Positions 52,819-62,315 of a stretch of DNA of 64,000 nt are shown here, in pieces. Where the stretch lies: positions 248,001 to 312,000 of the forward strand of contig NZ_JACHCI010000003.1 in assembly GCF_014200675.1 (NCBI RefSeq), written 5' to 3'. The stretch is from Janthinobacterium saanense. GTDB taxonomy: Bacteria; Pseudomonadota; Gammaproteobacteria; Burkholderiales; Burkholderiaceae_D. A model generated the notes under the pieces. The model was not told where the DNA came from. It did no database searches and was given only the letters and a program-made list of their open reading frames with translations. Numbering within the stretch: the stretch's first letter is position 1; the number at the start of each line of letters is the position of its first letter. Both the position numbers and the translations under genes were made by a program.

Positions 52819-54975
52819 TCAGCCCGGATTGTTATCGATATCGTCGCCGTGGATCTGCACCTTGCTCCTGCCACGGATGATGATTTCATCGGCCACCAGT
52901 TCGATGCGTCCTGGCGTGATGGTGATGCTGGAACTGCCCACCGTCATGGTGTGCGAATCGCTGGCGCTGAGGCTGCTGTCGGCGCCGACGGTGATGCTTT
53001 TCGTCAGGCCTACCTGTTCCGTTTGCGTCAGCACGACCGTCGTGTTCATGGCGCCCAGCACCGTGGTCTGGTAGGCGGCGCCGATGGTGAGCACTTTGGC
53101 CAGGCCGATCAATTCTTCCTTGGCCAGCAGCACCCTTTCCGAGCGGTGGCCATCGATCTGCACTTGCTCGTTGCCACCCACGTGTTCGCGGCGGTGGTCG
53201 CCGATGTCGATGTGTTCGTCGTGGTCGACCCGTTCCTTGCGGTTGTTGTGCACGGTAATGTCTTCATCGTGGCCGACGGTTTCCGTGCGGTCGTGTTTGA
53301 CGTGCACGGTTTCATCATGGTCGATGGTTTTGCGGCGGTCATTGCCGACCCAGTGCGATTCGTCGTGCTCTACCTCAATGCGCTGGTCTTTTTCGGCATG
53401 CAGCCACAGTTCTTCCGCATCTTTTCTGTCTTCGAAACGCAGCGCGTTGGCGTGCGCCGTGGTGCCTTTTTTCGATGAACGGCTCAGCATGCCGCTCTGG
53501 GTTTTATTGGCAGGCAAATCCCAGGGCGGCATATTGCGGGCGTTGTAGACGCAGCCGATGATGATGGGCAGGGCGACATTGCCATCGAGAAATTGCACGG
53601 CCACTTCCATGCCTATCCTGGGCAGGCTGATGTGGCCGAAGTTGGGGCCGGCCCAAGTTGACACCACCCTGATCCAGGGCGAGCTCTTGTCGTCGAATGT
53701 GCCCAGGCGGTCCCAGTGGAATTGCACTTTGACCCGGCCATAACCATCCGTATAAATCTCTTCGCCGGGCGGGCCCACCACAGTGGCCGTCTGCACGCCA
53801 TAGATCTTCGGTTCGCGGCTATGGAAATTGCGGCCCGGACGCCAGGGGATGGCCCGTTCGATGCAGCTGAAGGTATTGCTGTAGTGCGAGCTGGCGTTGC
53901 GGCCTTGCTGGTAGTTATTGCTGGCGTAATGGTGCACCGACAGGATCAGGTATTCGGTGGCGGCCTTGCCTGCCGTGGCCACATCAAAATGGCCGTCCAG
54001 GGTGAACCAGCGCCCCGGCTGCGCCGTACGGTCGTTGCCTTGCGCCTCGAACAGCTGGCCTCGCGCGTCTCTCTCTTCCATGCGGCGCTGGGCCAGCGCT
54101 TCGCCGTCGTCGATATTCTTAAAGCCATAGCTGCCCGTGTTTTCATAGATTTCCAGCGGTGGCACGGCGCCTTGCCGGTTCAGGGTATCGCGGCTGGCGC
54201 GGGCGCTGCGCGGATTCTTGAAATTGAAACTGGCCACTGTCATCTGTGCGGGCGCCATGCGGCGCACCGTGCTCCAGTTGTGCACGCCATCATCTTCCGA
54301 TGATCCTGCCTGATGCTGGAAGGGCATGGCGCTGAACTCGCCATCGATGGGCTTGCCGCTGCCGCTATCGTCGGACAGCCACAAGGTGTGGCCATCCAGC
54401 CGGTGTTCATAGCGGTAATGCCAGCCCAGCTGCTCCCAGTGGCGGTGCAGCAGGTTATGGTCGCTTTCATTGTGCTGGCAGGTGTAGGTGATGGCCGGAT
54501 CGATGCCGGTGGCCGCCAGCTTGTAGTCGCGCATCAGGTAGTCTTCGAAGACCTTGTCCGTCAGCGCGGCCACTGTCAAGCCATGGAAGGCGACATTGTT
54601 TTGCCGCAAGTGCAGGTGGGCAAGCCACGGTTCCAGCACCATTTCATACCAGGCGAAACCGCCGTCGGTGCGCAGGAAACGAAATTCGAAGATGTAGCCA
54701 TTAAAGTAGCGCAGGGTGCCGTCTTCGCGCACCAGTTCGATGGTGACCATCTTGCCCATCAGCTTGTCCGGCGCGATGCTGGCGTCGTCGGACAGCACTT
54801 CCACCACGTAGGAAAAATCGCGCGACAGGCTTTCACTGGCGTCCAGGCTATTGGCCAGCAGTTGCATGTTGGCCGGACCGTCACCGTGCGGAAAGCGCAG
54901 GCGCAGCAGGCGCTCGCCCTGCATGTCGGCCAGCAGCGCTGTCAATGCCGGGCTCGTATCTTGAAACGGCGTCAT
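52819..54975 (-). CDS. vgrG: T6SS spike protein VgrG
   Basis: A 718-residue VgrG, the carrier for the Rhs effector downstream. The gp27-like part holds ITYTCQHNESDHNLLHRHWE and the gp5-like part IYTDGYGRVKVQFHWDRLG and SLPRIGMEVAVQFLDGN. From about 550 a His/Asp-rich repeat stretch (TIDHDETVHVKHDRTETVGH) forms the beta-helical needle, as in many VgrG proteins. The end (IHGDDIDNNPG) has no added enzyme. It differs clearly from the 935-residue VgrG at 27867, so the two modules were gained separately. Confidence 0.96.
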   Translation of the reverse strand: MTPFQDTSPALTALLADMQGERLLRLRFPHGDGPANMQLLANSLDASESLSRDFSYVVEVLSDDASIAPDKLMGKMVTIELVREDGTLRYFNGYIFEFRFLRTDGGFAWYEMVLEPWLAHLHLRQNNVAFHGLTVAALTDKVFEDYLMRDYKLAATGIDPAITYTCQHNESDHNLLHRHWEQLGWHYRYEHRLDGHTLWLSDDSGSGKPIDGEFSAMPFQHQAGSSEDDGVHNWSTVRRMAPAQMTVASFNFKNPRSARASRDTLNRQGAVPPLEIYENTGSYGFKNIDDGEALAQRRMEERDARGQLFEAQGNDRTAQPGRWFTLDGHFDVATAGKAATEYLILSVHHYASNNYQQGRNASSHYSNTFSCIERAIPWRPGRNFHSREPKIYGVQTATVVGPPGEEIYTDGYGRVKVQFHWDRLGTFDDKSSPWIRVVSTWAGPNFGHISLPRIGMEVAVQFLDGNVALPIIIGCVYNARNMPPWDLPANKTQSGMLSRSSKKGTTAHANALRFEDRKDAEELWLHAEKDQRIEVEHDESHWVGNDRRKTIDHDETVHVKHDRTETVGHDEDITVHNNRKERVDHDEHIDIGDHRREHVGGNEQVQIDGHRSERVLLAKEELIGLAKVLTIGAAYQTTVLGAMNTTVVLTQTEQVGLTKSITVGADSSLSASDSHTMTVGSSSITITPGRIELVADEIIIRGRSKVQIHGDDIDNNPG

Positions 54976-55052
54976 CGCACATCGCCTCGCGGTGGGGATA
55001 GTTGAGCGACTGTAACAATGGCGGGCTCAGGCGTTTTGAGCGGCCGCAAGAC

Positions 55053-56099
55053 TCAGTCATTGAGCGGCGCCATCAGTGGCAAAACGTAATGCATATCGTC
55101 GCGTGCCCGCGTTGTCGCTTGCTGGCCGAGAAAGCTGTCGTAGCCCAGCCTGCTTTCGCCGGTGGCGCACAGGGTCAGTTGCTGCACGTCGCAGGCCCGC
55201 AAGACCAGCACGATGTCGTAGCGCAGCAGCGGCTGGCCAAACAGCGTCAACAGTTTTTTCAATTGCACGCTGTTGGGGGCGCCCGGCAGGAAGGCAGCAT
55301 GCTGTTGCGCCGTCAACGGGCCGATGCGCAGGCGCGCGGCCAGCTCGGGACGGCGGCAGCGCTCGCCGACGACGGCCCGCTGGCCCAGCATGGCATTCAC
55401 ACCGCCCAGCGCGGTTTGTTCGCGCGGCGCCATGGTTTCCATGCCACCCGTCGACTCGGTCACCTGGACCGGCACGCCTAAGTGGGCGCTCAGGATGCGC
55501 GCCATGATGATGGATGACATGTTTTTCTGTTGCAGCAATCCGCTGTACAGGCCGATCGCTGTGCTATTGCCGTGCTCGTTACCGTAGTAGCCGGCCAGCG
55601 CCAAGAGCTGGGGCAAAAAGTTGTTACGCAGGGGACCCTGTTCGATGCGGTACTTTTGCCAGGCCTGGAAGAATAGCGCGATGGCGCGGCTGGAAAACAG
55701 GTCGAGAAAGTCGCGCGGACTGCTGTCGCGTTCGCTGTGAAGGTGGGCGGCGATGCGCTCCGAATAATGGCTGGGCAAGACGCCGTGGCTACCCAGGAAA
55801 CCCATGAAGGTGGGCGTGATACGCAGATGCGGCAGCTGGCCCGACAGCAGCGCCTGCAGCACGGCGCCGGCATCGTCCAGTTCTCCCGTTGTCAATGCTT
55901 CGATCTGGCTGGCGGGAAAGCTCAGCGATACGCTATTGTCGAAGCGCACGATATCGGCCAGCGTCGTGCTTTCATCGACGCCGTGTTCGGCCAACCAGGC
56001 TTGCAGCAGGCGCAGCGCCTGGAAGCACGTAAAGCGCTGCGGCGCATCGAGCAACTGCTGGATTACGCTGACGTCGTTTCGGCGGAGCAGGCTGGGCAT
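55053..56099 (-). CDS. tssG: T6SS baseplate subunit TssG
   Basis: A 348-residue TssG (VasB/ImpH) protein, part of the TssEFGK baseplate wedge. It starts MPSLLRRNDVSVIQQLLDAP, followed by FTCFQALRLLQAW. SVSLSFPASQIEAL and FMGFLGSHGVLPSHYSERIA are strong family marks. RDFLDLFSSRAIALFFQAW and GRLAL-like parts follow. The start overlaps tssF by 37 bases. Confidence 0.94.
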   Translation of the reverse strand: MPSLLRRNDVSVIQQLLDAPQRFTCFQALRLLQAWLAEHGVDESTTLADIVRFDNSVSLSFPASQIEALTTGELDDAGAVLQALLSGQLPHLRITPTFMGFLGSHGVLPSHYSERIAAHLHSERDSSPRDFLDLFSSRAIALFFQAWQKYRIEQGPLRNNFLPQLLALAGYYGNEHGNSTAIGLYSGLLQQKNMSSIIMARILSAHLGVPVQVTESTGGMETMAPREQTALGGVNAMLGQRAVVGERCRRPELAARLRIGPLTAQQHAAFLPGAPNSVQLKKLLTLFGQPLLRYDIVLVLRACDVQQLTLCATGESRLGYDSFLGQQATTRARDDMHYVLPLMAPLND

Positions 56100-57904
56100 T
56101 GTATGAGTTCCTCGCCGCTGCGCTGCGATACCAGGGTCAAACGGGTAAAGCAGTTAAGCTGGCTGTTCATGGCGAAATAGCGCTGCAGCACCTGCGCGAA
56201 AATGAAGATGCTGCTGCCGGTAAATGCTTGTTCATCGATACCCAGCCGTATGGCGATGCCGGGCATTAAGGTGGGGAAGGGCACGGTAGCCATCCATTCG
56301 CGCGTGCTGCCGTGGGCCAAGGTGGTGATGCCGTGGATCAGCTTTTGTGTCGCGGGCGAGCGGGGCAGGTCGTACAGGCTGAGCATTTTCTGGAATTCAC
56401 CCAGGCCCGCTTGCGTCAGCCCTGAATAATTGAGCGACAGGTGCGCGATCAAGCGCCAGTGCGCGCCGCTGCCTGCATCGAAGCGCAGGCTGGCCGAGGG
56501 CTTGCGCAGGAAACGCACCGGTATGCCGTCGGGCACGTCTTCGGCCGACAAGTCGCCGCCCGGCAAACCATACTGTAGCCGCGTAGGCAAGTCGCGGTTG
56601 CTGCATAGCAGCTGGGTTGATACGGTGGCGCACGCCGCAGTGCCTGGTGAGAATTGCGGGTCGATCAGGCTGAGCCGCATTTCATGGCCGGGGCTGATCG
56701 CCGCCACGGCCGCGTCGCGCCGGGCCAGCCAGTAGTGGCCGCCGCCAGCCGTCTGGTCGCCCTGCAAGGACGAATACAGGGGCAAAAAGCCAGTCAGGCG
56801 TTCGCCTGCCTCGTCCTTGCGCACCAGAGTCACGGCTTCGATGCTATGGATGTCATAGGCAGACGCATGCGTGGCGTCGGCGATCAGGGCGTAGTCGGGC
56901 TCGGTATGCATGAGCCGCACCGGCACGCCGGCCTTGCTGAACAGATTGACCACCGGTGTGCAGCCCAGCAGCAGGTTGTCACGGCTGACGCTCGCCAGCA
57001 GGTGCGCTTCGTGGCTGTCGCTGCGCAAGTGTTTGAGCGGCAAGTGCAGGGTGAAGCGGCGGCATTGCGCGGGCAGCAAGGTCGCCAGCATGGGCCAGTC
57101 GATATCGAAGAAATGGAATTTTTCGGGAAAGGCAAAGTACTCGGTGAGCAGGCGCAAGGCAGGGTGCGAGCGGGAGTCGAATGGGATCAGCGCATCGGTG
57201 TCGGCATAACCGGCTGGCCTCAAGGGCATGCCGCTGACGGGCAGCCAGGAACTGTGCTCATCCAGCGCAATATAAGCGCCGGCGTTGCGCAAAAACAAGG
57301 CGTCGAGCAGGGCTGCGCGCACGGACGGTTCGCCGTCGGCGAACACGCGCAGCTGTTGCAAGCCGGTTTGCTCCAGGTGATAGCTGTCGTTGCTGCTGGT
57401 GAAAGTAATGCTGAGCAGGGCGCTGGCGCCCTCTGGCAGGCGCAGTCCGGGCGGGGCGTCGATGATGGCCTTGAAGCGCAGCTTCGCGATCGTCAGCGGC
57501 GCCAAAGTTACATCGTAGGCGCTGCTGAATTTGCAGGCCACGCCCTGCACCGGATGCGAGCGCAGCACCGTGCCGCGTGCAATGGTGGTCAGCTGGCTGC
57601 CGGCAGGCGATTCTTCCTGGGCGATGCGGGCGATCGAGCACGACGGAAACGGCCGCAGATAATGCGGGTACAACGTTTCAAGCAGGGAGTCGGTAAATTG
57701 CGGATAGTCGTCGTCGAGGCGCTTGGCGACGCGGGCCGTGAGCAGGGCGAAGGACTGTATCAGCCGCTCGATATGGGGATCTTCACAGGTGTCGCCAGCG
57801 ATCAGCAAGCGCCCGGCCGCCTTGGGGAAGCGGCTGGAAAATTCCCGCGTGTACTGGCGAAACAGGCCCAGTTCGCGCTCGTAATACGGTAAGAGTTGTT
57901 CCAC
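56063..57904 (-). CDS. tssF: T6SS baseplate subunit TssF
   Basis: A 613-residue TssF (VasA/ImpG) protein, partner of TssG in the baseplate. The start MEQLLPYYERELGLFRQYTREFSSRFPKAAGR region, DPHIERLIQSFALLTARVAKRLDDDYPQF and LYPHYLRPFPS are typical of the family; the length (about 600) is normal. In most clusters tssE precedes tssF and other core genes are near. Here a transporter lies upstream, so the pair is either detached from the main T6SS locus or a remnant. Confidence 0.94.
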   Translation of the reverse strand: MEQLLPYYERELGLFRQYTREFSSRFPKAAGRLLIAGDTCEDPHIERLIQSFALLTARVAKRLDDDYPQFTDSLLETLYPHYLRPFPSCSIARIAQEESPAGSQLTTIARGTVLRSHPVQGVACKFSSAYDVTLAPLTIAKLRFKAIIDAPPGLRLPEGASALLSITFTSSNDSYHLEQTGLQQLRVFADGEPSVRAALLDALFLRNAGAYIALDEHSSWLPVSGMPLRPAGYADTDALIPFDSRSHPALRLLTEYFAFPEKFHFFDIDWPMLATLLPAQCRRFTLHLPLKHLRSDSHEAHLLASVSRDNLLLGCTPVVNLFSKAGVPVRLMHTEPDYALIADATHASAYDIHSIEAVTLVRKDEAGERLTGFLPLYSSLQGDQTAGGGHYWLARRDAAVAAISPGHEMRLSLIDPQFSPGTAACATVSTQLLCSNRDLPTRLQYGLPGGDLSAEDVPDGIPVRFLRKPSASLRFDAGSGAHWRLIAHLSLNYSGLTQAGLGEFQKMLSLYDLPRSPATQKLIHGITTLAHGSTREWMATVPFPTLMPGIAIRLGIDEQAFTGSSIFIFAQVLQRYFAMNSQLNCFTRLTLVSQRSGEELIQCPACSAETTSA

Positions 57905-57997
57905 GGTCGCGCTCTCCGCCAGCAGGAAAGTTCCATGCTGGCATCAGGCGCGGTGGTGGATATTGATTTCTAATAATGAACTTGCTTGCCCTGCTGT

Positions 57998-59317
57998 TTA
58001 TGCACTGCGCGGTACGGCTGCCGCCGCCTTGCTGTCGCCGATGCTGGCTGCACCACCCTTGCGATACAGCATCAAAGTGGCGATCAGGCCGCAGATGGCG
58101 GCAAACGTCATCCACATGCCGGGGGCGGCGCTGTCGCCGGTCGCTTCGATCAGGCCGGTGGCAATCGCCGGCGTAAAGCCGCCGAAGATGGCCGTGGCCA
58201 GGCTGTAGGCCAGCGAGAAGCCGACCGTGCGCACGTCCACTGGCATGACTTCGGTCAACGCGACCACCATGGCGCCGTTATAGCTGGCGTACAGGAAGGA
58301 CAACCACAGTTCCACGGTCAGCATTTTCTGGAAGCTGGCGTCGTGCACCAGCCAGCTCAGCGCGGGATAGGTGCTGAGGATGGCCAGCAGGCTGAAGCAC
58401 AGCAACAAAGGCTTGCGGCCAATGCGGTCGGACAAGGAGCCCATGATCGGCAGCCAGATGAAGTTGGAAATGCCGATGCAGAAAGTGACGATCAGGCTGT
58501 CGCTGGTGCTCAGTTTCAGCACGTTCTTGCCAAAGGTCGGGGTGTAGACGGTGATCAGGTAAAACGACACGGTGGTAAACGAGACCAGCATCATGCCGGC
58601 GAGCACCAGGCGCCAGTTGCTGACCATGGAGCGGAAGATGGCTTTCAATTCAGGGCGATGCTTGCGTTGCTTGAATTCTTCTGTTTCTTGCAGCGAACGG
58701 CGGATGATGAACAGGACCGGCACGATCATGCAACCGACAAAGAAGGGAATGCGCCAGCCCCAGGCACCCACTTGCAGCGGGGTCAGGACCTGGTTCAGGC
58801 CATAACCGAGCGCGGCAGCGACGATGATCGCCACTTGCTGGCTGGCTGATTGCCAGCTGACATAAAAGCCCTTGCGGCCCGGCGTGGCCATTTCCGACAG
58901 GTAGACGGACACGCCGCCCAGTTCCACGCCAGCCGAAAAGCCTTGCAGCAAGCGCCCGGTCAAGACCAGGAAGGGGGCCAGGTAGCCGATGGTGGCATAA
59001 CCGGGCACGAAGGCGATCAGCATGGTGCCGGTGGCCATCAGGGCCAGAGTGACGATCAGGCCCTTGCGGCGGCCGACACGGTCGACATAGGCGCCCAGCA
59101 GGATGGCGCCCAGCGGACGCATCAGGAAGCCGGCGCCGAAGGTCATGAAGGTCAGCATCAGCGAGGCGTAGGCATCACCGGCTGGAAAAAATGTCTGGGA
59201 AATATAGTTGGCGTAAAAACCGAACAGGAAAAAGTCGAACATTTCCATGAAGTTGCCACTGGTGACACGTAATACGGTGCCGAACTTCGACTGGGCAGGA
59301 GGGGAGAGGGTGGTCAT
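57998..59317 (-). CDS. MHS-family MFS symporter, citrate/tricarballylate type
   Basis: A 439-residue twelve-helix transporter of the metabolite:H+ symporter group. [19 protein letters not shown] at the N-terminus, [17 protein letters not shown] after helix 2-3 and [19 protein letters not shown] are group signatures. Residue pattern and length resemble citrate-proton symporters and tricarballylate carriers. The exact substrate is open. It is 93 bases from tssF on the same strand, but no functional link is apparent. Confidence 0.9.
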   Translation of the reverse strand: MTTLSPPAQSKFGTVLRVTSGNFMEMFDFFLFGFYANYISQTFFPAGDAYASLMLTFMTFGAGFLMRPLGAILLGAYVDRVGRRKGLIVTLALMATGTMLIAFVPGYATIGYLAPFLVLTGRLLQGFSAGVELGGVSVYLSEMATPGRKGFYVSWQSASQQVAIIVAAALGYGLNQVLTPLQVGAWGWRIPFFVGCMIVPVLFIIRRSLQETEEFKQRKHRPELKAIFRSMVSNWRLVLAGMMLVSFTTVSFYLITVYTPTFGKNVLKLSTSDSLIVTFCIGISNFIWLPIMGSLSDRIGRKPLLLCFSLLAILSTYPALSWLVHDASFQKMLTVELWLSFLYASYNGAMVVALTEVMPVDVRTVGFSLAYSLATAIFGGFTPAIATGLIEATGDSAAPGMWMTFAAICGLIATLMLYRKGGAASIGDSKAAAAVPRSA

Positions 59318-59611
59318 CTAAGGTCTCAATAATGTTATCAACCGCCCATCTTGTTGTAGGCGGCTTTGGTAGTAGCCCGGTTGCAGCCACGCTTGCATCC
59401 ACGGTTTCATCTCTATTATTACCGCTTTTTACGTTCGTTGTGTATGAGGGTTTACCACGTCAGACAGGATTAGTTTCCAATGGGAAAGGCTTCCAATAAA
59501 AACTGCTGTAATATTGGCAGCAAAGGGAAGCGATGCGCGAGCGGTCTGCGTTCCCACCTTTCCCCACACAGTACAGCAGAGCCAGCATAGGCCCGTCTCG
59601 GAGAACGATAC

Positions 59612-60448
59612 ATGGAACGATTGGCAGTATTTAAAATCATTGCGTTGCAGGCAAGTAAGGGTGAGCTGACCTTTCCCGCCAACGTCAAGGCGACCTTGAA
59701 GCTGCAAGATGCGCTCGATGATCCCGATTGCCATATCGAGGCGGCCGCGCGCATGGTAATGGCTGAACCGCTGCTGTCGGCCAGGGTCGTGGCGCTGGCC
59801 AATTCGGCCGCCTACAACCGTTCCGGCAATGAAATCGCCAATGTGCGCGCAGCCGTCTCGCGCCTGGGTTTTGCCACCTTGAAATCGATGGTGGCGTCTG
59901 TCATCGTGCGCCAGCTGGGTAGCCAGATCACCGATCCGCATTTGCGCGCCAAGGCCGCCAAGCTGTGGGAGCACACGGCCCACGTGGCGGCACTGAGCCA
60001 GGTGATCGCCAAAAAAGTCACGCATGTCGATGTGGAAACGGCCATGTTTGCCGCTATCGTGCACGAAGTGGGCGGCTTTTATTTGCTGTCGCGGGCCGAG
60101 GAATATCCGGGTTTGCTCGACGACAATACGGAAGACTGGATCGAATACGGCGAAAAGCTGATCGGCCGCGGCGTGCTGCGCCAGCTGGAAGTGCCGGACC
60201 TGGTGCTGCAAGCGGTGGAAGGCATGTGGCATGGCGGCAGCCCGTTTCCGCCGCGCACCCTGGGCGCGACCCTGGTGCTGGCGAACGACCTGGCGCCAGT
60301 CAGCTCGCCCCTGCATCCACCCGAAAGCGCCGCGCGGCGCCTCGCGGCGGCGAAGATCGACTTCGGCATCGGTGGCAGCACCTTGCACACCATCCTTGAG
60401 GAGTCGGCGGAAGAGATCGAATCGCTGGCGGCGGCCTTGCTGGTCTGA
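59612..60448 (+). CDS. HDOD-domain signalling protein
   Basis: A 278-residue single HDOD domain protein. LTFPANVKATLKLQDALDDP, ARMVMAEPLLSARVVALANS and VSRLGFATLKSMVASVIVRQ are typical, as is WEHTAHVAALSQVIAKK. HEVGGFYLL replaces the HD metal pair of true HD phosphohydrolases. There is no GGDEF or EAL partner. Such proteins act in signalling by binding partners; here the partner is unknown. CGGAGA precedes the ATG. The 294 bases upstream (59318-59611) hold no gene. Confidence 0.92.
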   Translation: MERLAVFKIIALQASKGELTFPANVKATLKLQDALDDPDCHIEAAARMVMAEPLLSARVVALANSAAYNRSGNEIANVRAAVSRLGFATLKSMVASVIVRQLGSQITDPHLRAKAAKLWEHTAHVAALSQVIAKKVTHVDVETAMFAAIVHEVGGFYLLSRAEEYPGLLDDNTEDWIEYGEKLIGRGVLRQLEVPDLVLQAVEGMWHGGSPFPPRTLGATLVLANDLAPVSSPLHPPESAARRLAAAKIDFGIGGSTLHTILEESAEEIESLAAALLV

Positions 60449-60463
60449 CACGTTTTGCACACC

Positions 60464-60493
60464 ATCCCCGCTGTCGCTGGCGGGGATTTTTTT
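60464..60493 (+). terminator. intrinsic terminator after the HDOD gene
   Basis: Stem ATCCCCGC (60464-60471) / GCGGGGAT (60480-60487) followed by a T run. Confidence 0.92.
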
Positions 60494-60601
60494 CGTCCGC
60501 ATTTTGATGCAGCCTGGATGCCTGTTTCACCATCGCATACAATTATCAGTTCGGCTACCCGCCGTCCCGCTTATCTCATCTCCTCTTACAAAAAGGATCT
60601 T

Positions 60602-62251
60602 ATGCAGAAGCTGTTTTCTTCCCTGGCCGCCACGGCGCTCGCCGCCAGCCTGGCCCTGGCTTTCCCTGCCCACGCGGCAAACTCGGCCAGCTTGCCGCTG
60701 GTGCAGGAAGCGCCGTTGCGCGCCCACCTGGCTTTCCTGTCGAATGACTTGCTCGAAGGCCGGGGCACGGGCCAGCGCGGCGCCGACCTGACGGTGGCTT
60801 ATCTGGAAACGCAGGCGCAGATGGCAGGCTTGAAGCCTGTGCGCGGCAACAGCTATCGCCAGTCGGTGCAGATCGCCGGCGTGAAATCCTTGCCTGCCGA
60901 AAGCAGCCTGCAAGCGCTTGCCGGTGGCAAAGCCGTGCCGCTGGCCTTCGGCCCGGACTGGGTGTGGGCCACCGGTGATTCGGTTGCCACGCATACATTC
61001 GATGCGCCGCTGGTATTTGTCGGCTACGGCATCACGGCGCCCGAAGAAGGCTGGAATGATTTCAAGGGCACGGACGTCAAGGGCAAGATCGTGGTCATGA
61101 TGGTCAACGATCCGCAGCCGACCGAGGCCGAACCGAACCGCTTTGCCGGCAAGGCGCTGACCTATTACGGCCGCTGGACCTATAAATTCGAAGAAGCCCA
61201 GCGCCAGGGCGCCGCCGGCGTGTTGCTGATCCACACCAAACCATCGGCCTCGTATGACTGGAGCGTAGTGCAAAACAGCTGGAGTGGCGCCGAGCGCTTC
61301 CAGCTGGCTGCGCGCACCGCCGGCACGCCGCTGCAGGGCTGGATCACGGAAGACGCAGCGCGCCGCTTGTTCGCTGCTGGTGGGCAAGACCTGGACGCGC
61401 TGCGCGCCAAGGCCGAGCGCAAGGATTTCCAGGCCGTCGCATTGGATGCAAAACTGGCTGGCGAGATGAAATCGGCGGTGCGCAAGGTGGAACAATTCAA
61501 TGTGGCCGGCATGGTGCCGGGTACCGATGCCAGGTTGAAGGATGAGGCCGTCATCTATAGCGCCCACTGGGATCACCTGGGCATACAGCCAAAAGAGGGC
61601 GACAAGCCTGGCGCCGACATCATATATAACGGCGCGGTCGACAATGCGTCGGGCACGGCCGGTTTGCTGGCCATGGCGCAGGAAGCGGCCAAGAAACCGG
61701 CCAGGCGCACACAGATTTTCCTGTGGGTAGCGGCCGAAGAACAGGGCTTGCTGGGCAGCGCCGCGTATGCGGCCGATCCGCTATGGCCTTTGGACAAGAC
61801 GGCGGCCGCGCTGAACCTCGATAGCCTGAACTTCGTGGGCGCCACGCACGACATCGGCGTGCAGGGCAGCGAACGCACGGAACTGGGCGCCATGGCGGCC
61901 ACGGTGGCAAAATCCATGGGCATGCATATTGCACAAGCACGTCCTGACCTGGCGGGTGGCTATTTCCGCAGCGACCATTTCAGCTTTGCCAAGGCCGGCG
62001 TGCCCGCGTTTTCCATCAATGGCGGACGCGAGTATGTGAAGGACGTGGAAGCGTCGAAAGCCAAGGCGGCCGCCTACGGCCCCCGTTACCATCAGGTGAG
62101 CGATGAGTACGACGCCAGCTGGGATCTGTCGGGCATGACGCAGCAAGCCCAGTTCACCCTGAACCTGGGGCAAGCCGTAGCCAATGCCGCCAGGATGCCA
62201 GCCTGGAAGGCCGGCGATGCCTTTGGCAAGGTGCGTGAGCAAGTCAAATAA
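60602..62251 (+). CDS. exported M28-family metallopeptidase
   Basis: A 549-residue peptidase starting at ATG 60602 with AAGGA upstream. The signal peptide (LFSSLAATALAASLALAFPAHA) is clear. A PA-type insert covers about 130-260 (FVGYGITAPEEGWNDFKGTD). The zinc ligands of M28 are visible: SAHWDHLG, NGAVDNASGTAGLLAMA, AAEEQGLLGS with the catalytic Glu pair, NLDSLNF and FRSDHFSFAKAG. It should be an aminopeptidase active in the periplasm or outside. Confidence 0.95.
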   Translation: MQKLFSSLAATALAASLALAFPAHAANSASLPLVQEAPLRAHLAFLSNDLLEGRGTGQRGADLTVAYLETQAQMAGLKPVRGNSYRQSVQIAGVKSLPAESSLQALAGGKAVPLAFGPDWVWATGDSVATHTFDAPLVFVGYGITAPEEGWNDFKGTDVKGKIVVMMVNDPQPTEAEPNRFAGKALTYYGRWTYKFEEAQRQGAAGVLLIHTKPSASYDWSVVQNSWSGAERFQLAARTAGTPLQGWITEDAARRLFAAGGQDLDALRAKAERKDFQAVALDAKLAGEMKSAVRKVEQFNVAGMVPGTDARLKDEAVIYSAHWDHLGIQPKEGDKPGADIIYNGAVDNASGTAGLLAMAQEAAKKPARRTQIFLWVAAEEQGLLGSAAYAADPLWPLDKTAAALNLDSLNFVGATHDIGVQGSERTELGAMAATVAKSMGMHIAQARPDLAGGYFRSDHFSFAKAGVPAFSINGGREYVKDVEASKAKAAAYGPRYHQVSDEYDASWDLSGMTQQAQFTLNLGQAVANAARMPAWKAGDAFGKVREQVK

Positions 62252-62268
62252 CACAGCCGCAGCATGAA

Positions 62269-62305
62269 AAAACCGCGCAGTTTGCATGAACTGAGCGGTT
62301 TTTTT
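62269..62305 (+). terminator. intrinsic terminator after the M28 peptidase
   Basis: AAAACCGC and CAGTT pair with AACTG and GCGGTTTT across one mismatch, followed by T. It can also serve the convergent exporter gene at 62316. Confidence 0.9.
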
Positions 62306-62315
62306 GTGCCGCCAT

